Shown: positions 6,307 to 8,246 of the stretch, piece by piece
How the letters are laid out: each line of letters starts with the position of its first letter
Position numbering within the stretch: position 1 is the stretch's first letter
Assembly (NCBI GenBank): GCA_031254095.1
Contig: JAIRVC010000154.1
Coordinates: forward strand, 1-8,246
DNA: 8,246 nucleotides
Reading direction: 5' to 3'
Origin: Acidobacteriota bacterium
Lineage (GTDB): Bacteria > Acidobacteriota > UBA6911
The notes under the pieces: model-generated
Databases searched by the model: none
Told to the model about the DNA's origin: nothing
What the model saw: only the letters and a program-made list of their open reading frames with translations
Made by a program: the position numbers and the translations under genes

Positions 6307-7083
6307 ATGCTGCTGACAATAGATATCGGAAACACCGGAATTACACTTGGGTTATTTAAAGGCGGCCAGCTCGGGCCGCACTGGCGGCTGGCGTCGGACA
6401 ACGAGCGCACGTCTGACGAATACGGCATTTTGATGATGCAGCTTCTGGAGCGGGCGGACTTGCGCATAAGCGGCAAAGACGCGGTGCGCGGCGTTGCGAT
6501 CGCTTCGGTAGTGCCGACGCTCACGGGTGTGCTGGCGCGCGCCTGCCGCGATTATATGCGCGTCGATCCGTTGATTGTCGATGCGGGCGTTCGCACCGGA
6601 ATCCCATTGCGCTATGAAGACCCCAGGCAGATCGGCGCCGACCGCGTGATAAACGCCGTCGCCGTGCGCCGGCTCTACAAGTGCCCCGCCTGCGTTGTCG
6701 ATTTCGGAACCGCTACAACTTTTGACGCGCTTTCTGCCGATGGCGAATATCTGGGAGGCGCGATTGCTCCGGGCATAGGCGTTGCCGCGGACGCTCTCTT
6801 TCGCCGCGCGGCAAAGCTCCCGCGCGTGGATATTTGCCGCCCTCCGTCGGTGATCGGGCGCAATACCGTGCATTCAATGCAATCCGGCCTGCTCTATGGT
6901 TATGTGGGGCTTGTTGAAGGTATGGTTTCCCGGTTTCGCGCGGAACTTGGGCCGGAAATGAAAACAATCGGTACGGGCGCCATGGCCGAACTGATTGCCG
7001 GAGAAACCGGCATGATTGACATCGTGAATCCCTGGCTGGCGCTTGAAGGGCTGAAAATTATTTTTGAATTAAGCCGGAGCTAG
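6307..7083 (+). CDS. coaX: Type III pantothenate kinase
   Basis: CoaX phosphorylates pantothenate to 4'-phosphopantothenate, the first step of CoA synthesis. Type III kinases of the ASKHA fold need a monovalent cation and are generally not feedback-inhibited by CoA. Counting from the ATG at 6307 (258 aa): DIGNT with D6 and N9 (phosphate 1 loop), ASVVP (66-70), PRQIGADRVINAVA (106-119), VVDFGTATTFDA with D132 (130-141), GGAIAPGI (150-157), NTVHSMQSGLLYG (186-198) and a C-terminal DIVNPWLALEGL (238-249). The ATG at 6307 is preferred to an in-frame GTG at 6295 because family members start directly at (M)LL-x-ID-x-GNT. A weak GTGAG lies 7 nt upstream. It is the last gene of the pantothenate operon and removes its product. 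The stop TAG is the first triplet of a 40-bp inverted repeat. Confidence 0.96.
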   Translation: MLLTIDIGNTGITLGLFKGGQLGPHWRLASDNERTSDEYGILMMQLLERADLRISGKDAVRGVAIASVVPTLTGVLARACRDYMRVDPLIVDAGVRTGIPLRYEDPRQIGADRVINAVAVRRLYKCPACVVDFGTATTFDALSADGEYLGGAIAPGIGVAADALFRRAAKLPRVDICRPPSVIGRNTVHSMQSGLLYGYVGLVEGMVSRFRAELGPEMKTIGTGAMAELIAGETGMIDIVNPWLALEGLKIIFELSRS

Positions 7084-7120
7084 CGGTTAGCGGTAGCCTG
7101 CCACTAACCGCTAGCCGCTA
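7081..7120. repeat. 40-bp inverted repeat joining two convergent stop codons; possible bidirectional terminator
   Basis: The left arm TAGCGGTTAGCGGT (7081-7094) pairs with ACCGCTAGCCGCTA (7107-7120), 13 of 14 positions being complementary, with a U-G wobble in plus-strand RNA. The first three bases are the coaX stop, and the last three are the complement of the SYLF-gene stop. The left arm is itself two copies of TAGCGGT. The long stem could end transcription on both strands or protect mRNA 3' ends. There is no T-run on either side, so a classic intrinsic terminator is not supported. Confidence 0.7.
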
Positions 7121-7795
7121 CTTTGCCGGACTGATTTTGTTTAACTGATCCAGAAAAATTTGCGCGTCTTTCGGGATAGGGCTGGTTTTTTGCAGCAAGA
7201 GGGTGCGCGCGTTCATCGGCTGCCTGTAAAGCTCAAGGTTGGCGTCTTTGTCGGGACGAATAGTCCCTCCTTTAATCGTCAATCCGCCGAAAAGTCCGCG
7301 CGCGCGTGAGTAGGCCAGAATCTTTGCCGTCATCCACATGTCGGTTTCCGCGGAGGCAGTCCGGCCGACCGGGCCGGCCGCGACCGAGGCGTCGCCGCCA
7401 AGGGAAAATTTGCTGTCAAGCAGGCTTTCCAGTCCGCTCAGGTTCATGACCACCAGAACGAGGTCAACGGCCTGCACGCCGATCTGGAGGCCGAAACTTC
7501 CGCCTTCGAGCCGAAACATTGACGGAGCGCTCCATCCGCCGTTATTTTCGAGGCGGCAGGACATAAGCCCGCGGCCGTAATTCGCGCCAAATATGACGCC
7601 GCCCTTTTTCATGCCGGGGATGACGGCTACGCAGACGCTTTTATCGATCAAATCCTGCGGAATTCCGCCATCCGGAGCGTCCATGATTTCCTTTAGCGCC
7701 ATGCTCGCGCGTACAACACGGTCTCCGGCGTCATTTGCCGACGCAAAAGACGCCAGGCACAGACAGGCCAGAATTCCAGGCAGCAACCTTTTCAT
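7118..7795 (-). CDS. Exported SYLF-domain (Ysc84/DUF500-like) lipid-binding protein
   Basis: A 225-residue secreted protein. Residues 1-20 form a signal peptide (KR, then a Leu/Cys/Ala-rich core, A-S-A before N21), so the mature protein should lie in the periplasm or outside the cytoplasmic membrane. The rest is one SYLF domain. Landmarks are IPQDLIDKSVCVAVIPG (45-61), a glycine-rich GGVIFGANYGRG (65-76), WSAPSMF (88-94), GGSFGLQIGVQAVDLVLVV (98-116), LGGDASVAAGPVGR (132-145), YSRARGLFGG (162-171) and IKGG. Eukaryotic SYLF domains bind phosphoinositides and actin. The role of bacterial secreted forms is not established. The start is the ATG at 7795, with AAGGAG 4 nt upstream. An upstream in-frame start at 7900 is rejected because it lies in a palindromic repeat and would bury the signal peptide. 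The gene converges on coaX. Confidence 0.9.
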   Translation of the reverse strand: MKRLLPGILACLCLASFASANDAGDRVVRASMALKEIMDAPDGGIPQDLIDKSVCVAVIPGMKKGGVIFGANYGRGLMSCRLENNGGWSAPSMFRLEGGSFGLQIGVQAVDLVLVVMNLSGLESLLDSKFSLGGDASVAAGPVGRTASAETDMWMTAKILAYSRARGLFGGLTIKGGTIRPDKDANLELYRQPMNARTLLLQKTSPIPKDAQIFLDQLNKISPAK

Positions 7796-7808
7796 ATGTC
7801 TCCTTACA

Positions 7809-7920
7809 GGAATCTCTAAAAACCCAAAATTCTGAGTTACGCGACCGATCCAAAATGCTCGTTTACGTAAATGTAAACTACGCCTTTGTCCCGGCCGCAA
7901 GATTTGATTTAGAGGCTCCC
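7809..7920. repeat. About 112-bp imperfect palindromic element (MITE- or REP-like)
   Basis: The ends are inverted copies: GGAATCTCTAAA (7809-7820) and, on the opposite strand, GGGAGCCTCTAAA (7920-7908). They match at 10 of 12 aligned positions. Similarity continues inward with gaps (CAAAATTCTG against CAAATCTTG, then CG-x-GAC). The centre is a nested palindrome (GTTTAC, GTAAAT, GTAAAC at 7861-7878, including the perfect TTTACGTAAA at 7862-7871). The element has no coding capacity. It fills the gap between the radical SAM gene stop and the SYLF-gene ribosome binding site, so it probably forms the leader of the SYLF transcript or a readthrough hairpin. Confidence 0.65.
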
Positions 7921-7929
7921 TTAATTTAT

Positions 7930-8246
7930 TTATGCGGCCTTTGAATTCTTCGTTTTAAATGAGAAAAATTCCAGGACGTTTTCCGACAGAAGCTGGGTAT
8001 ATGACTTATCCAGATACGAGCGAATCGAAACGTAACATTCGTCACAGGTATTCTTTTCGGTAAATTCCTTGACCATTTTCGCCTGTTCATGCAGGCCGTA
8101 GCGCTTGAACTGCATGGAGCAGGGCTGGAGCGCGCCGTCGTTCGTAACGACAAGCCAGCGCAAACCCGCCTTGCAATTTGACATACCGCCGCGATGAAAA
8201 TATTCGCGCGTAGCGTCCAGGGTAGTGTTGTTTGTTGTGATCCAAT
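7930..8246 (-). CDS. Radical SAM protein, C-terminal Fe-S (SPASM-like) part (runs off the right edge)
   Basis: The frame is open from the window edge to a TAA at 7932-7930 and gives the last 104 residues of a longer protein. The visible part has CKAG (24-27), then W-L-V-V-T-N-D-G-A-L-Q-P-C with C42, then C67-x2-C70 in CDECYVSIRSY. A C-x2-G, a DG-x-(4)-C and a C-x2-C in this order are typical of the C-terminal auxiliary iron-sulfur cluster region (SPASM/twitch type) of radical SAM enzymes. The CxxxCxxC SAM-binding motif would lie upstream, outside the window, so the class is inferred from the tail alone. An internal ATG at 8184 is not the true start, because CKAG follows it directly and the open frame continues past it. 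The substrate is unknown. The gene is co-oriented with the SYLF gene but separated by the palindromic element. Confidence 0.75.
   Translation of the reverse strand, partial: WITTNNTTLDATREYFHRGGMSNCKAGLRWLVVTNDGALQPCSMQFKRYGLHEQAKMVKEFTEKNTCDECYVSIRSYLDKSYTQLLSENVLEFFSFKTKNSKAA

Noticed and set aside
5985..6524. Long minus-strand open frame of 179 codons across panC and coaX
   Set aside because: It is antisense to two unambiguous genes. The Ser/Arg-rich translation is typical of reading the opposite strand of GC-rich coding DNA.
7796..7900. N-terminal extension of the SYLF protein to an upstream start at 7900
   Set aside because: It lies entirely within the palindromic element, lacks a ribosome binding site and would bury the signal peptide. 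The ATG at 7795 has AAGGAG directly upstream.
7926..8153. Minus-strand open frame of 75 codons overlapping the radical SAM tail
   Set aside because: It lies in another frame of the same strand, over a gene with clear cysteine motifs, and its protein has no recognisable features.

Overview
The window comes from a moderately GC-rich bacterial chromosome. Several things point to a bacterium with a periplasm or an extracytoplasmic space: two exported proteins with clear signal peptides, a DinG/YoaA-type Fe-S helicase, a type III pantothenate kinase and a radical SAM protein. The phylum cannot be fixed from the sequence. The short palindromic and heptamer repeats between genes, and the mix of gene families, suggest an uncultivated lineage (PVC-like or similar), but that is only an impression.

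Layout. Positions 1-542 (minus) hold the 5' part of an exported DUF4139-like protein that runs off the left edge. A divergent gap of about 107 bp separates it from a DinG/YoaA-type ATP-dependent helicase (650-2584, plus). Positions 2585-3549 hold no convincing protein gene. They contain a 7-bp tandem repeat, a GC hairpin, a tRNA-Asn(GTT) gene on the minus strand with a good promoter, a tRNA D-arm-like fragment, and the promoter and leader of the next operon. Positions 3550-7083 form a tight plus-strand operon, panB - ketopantoate reductase (panE-like) - panC - coaX. Its stop codon meets the stop of a convergent exported SYLF-domain gene (7118-7795, minus) inside one 40-bp inverted repeat. A roughly 112-bp imperfect palindrome (7809-7920) fills the space between the SYLF gene and the C-terminal part of a radical SAM protein that enters from the right edge (7930-8246, minus).

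How the genes work together. PanB makes ketopantoate from 2-oxoisovalerate, the reductase makes pantoate, PanC joins pantoate to beta-alanine, and CoaX phosphorylates pantothenate. The operon therefore runs from valine metabolism to 4'-phosphopantothenate, the first committed intermediate of CoA. Only the beta-alanine source (panD or a replacement) is missing here. The flanking genes have no evident link to this pathway.

No defence system, phage, transposase or CRISPR array is visible. The most unusual material is intergenic: the 112-bp palindrome, the 40-bp stop-to-stop palindrome, the heptamer array, and two GC hairpins followed by the same 12-mer.
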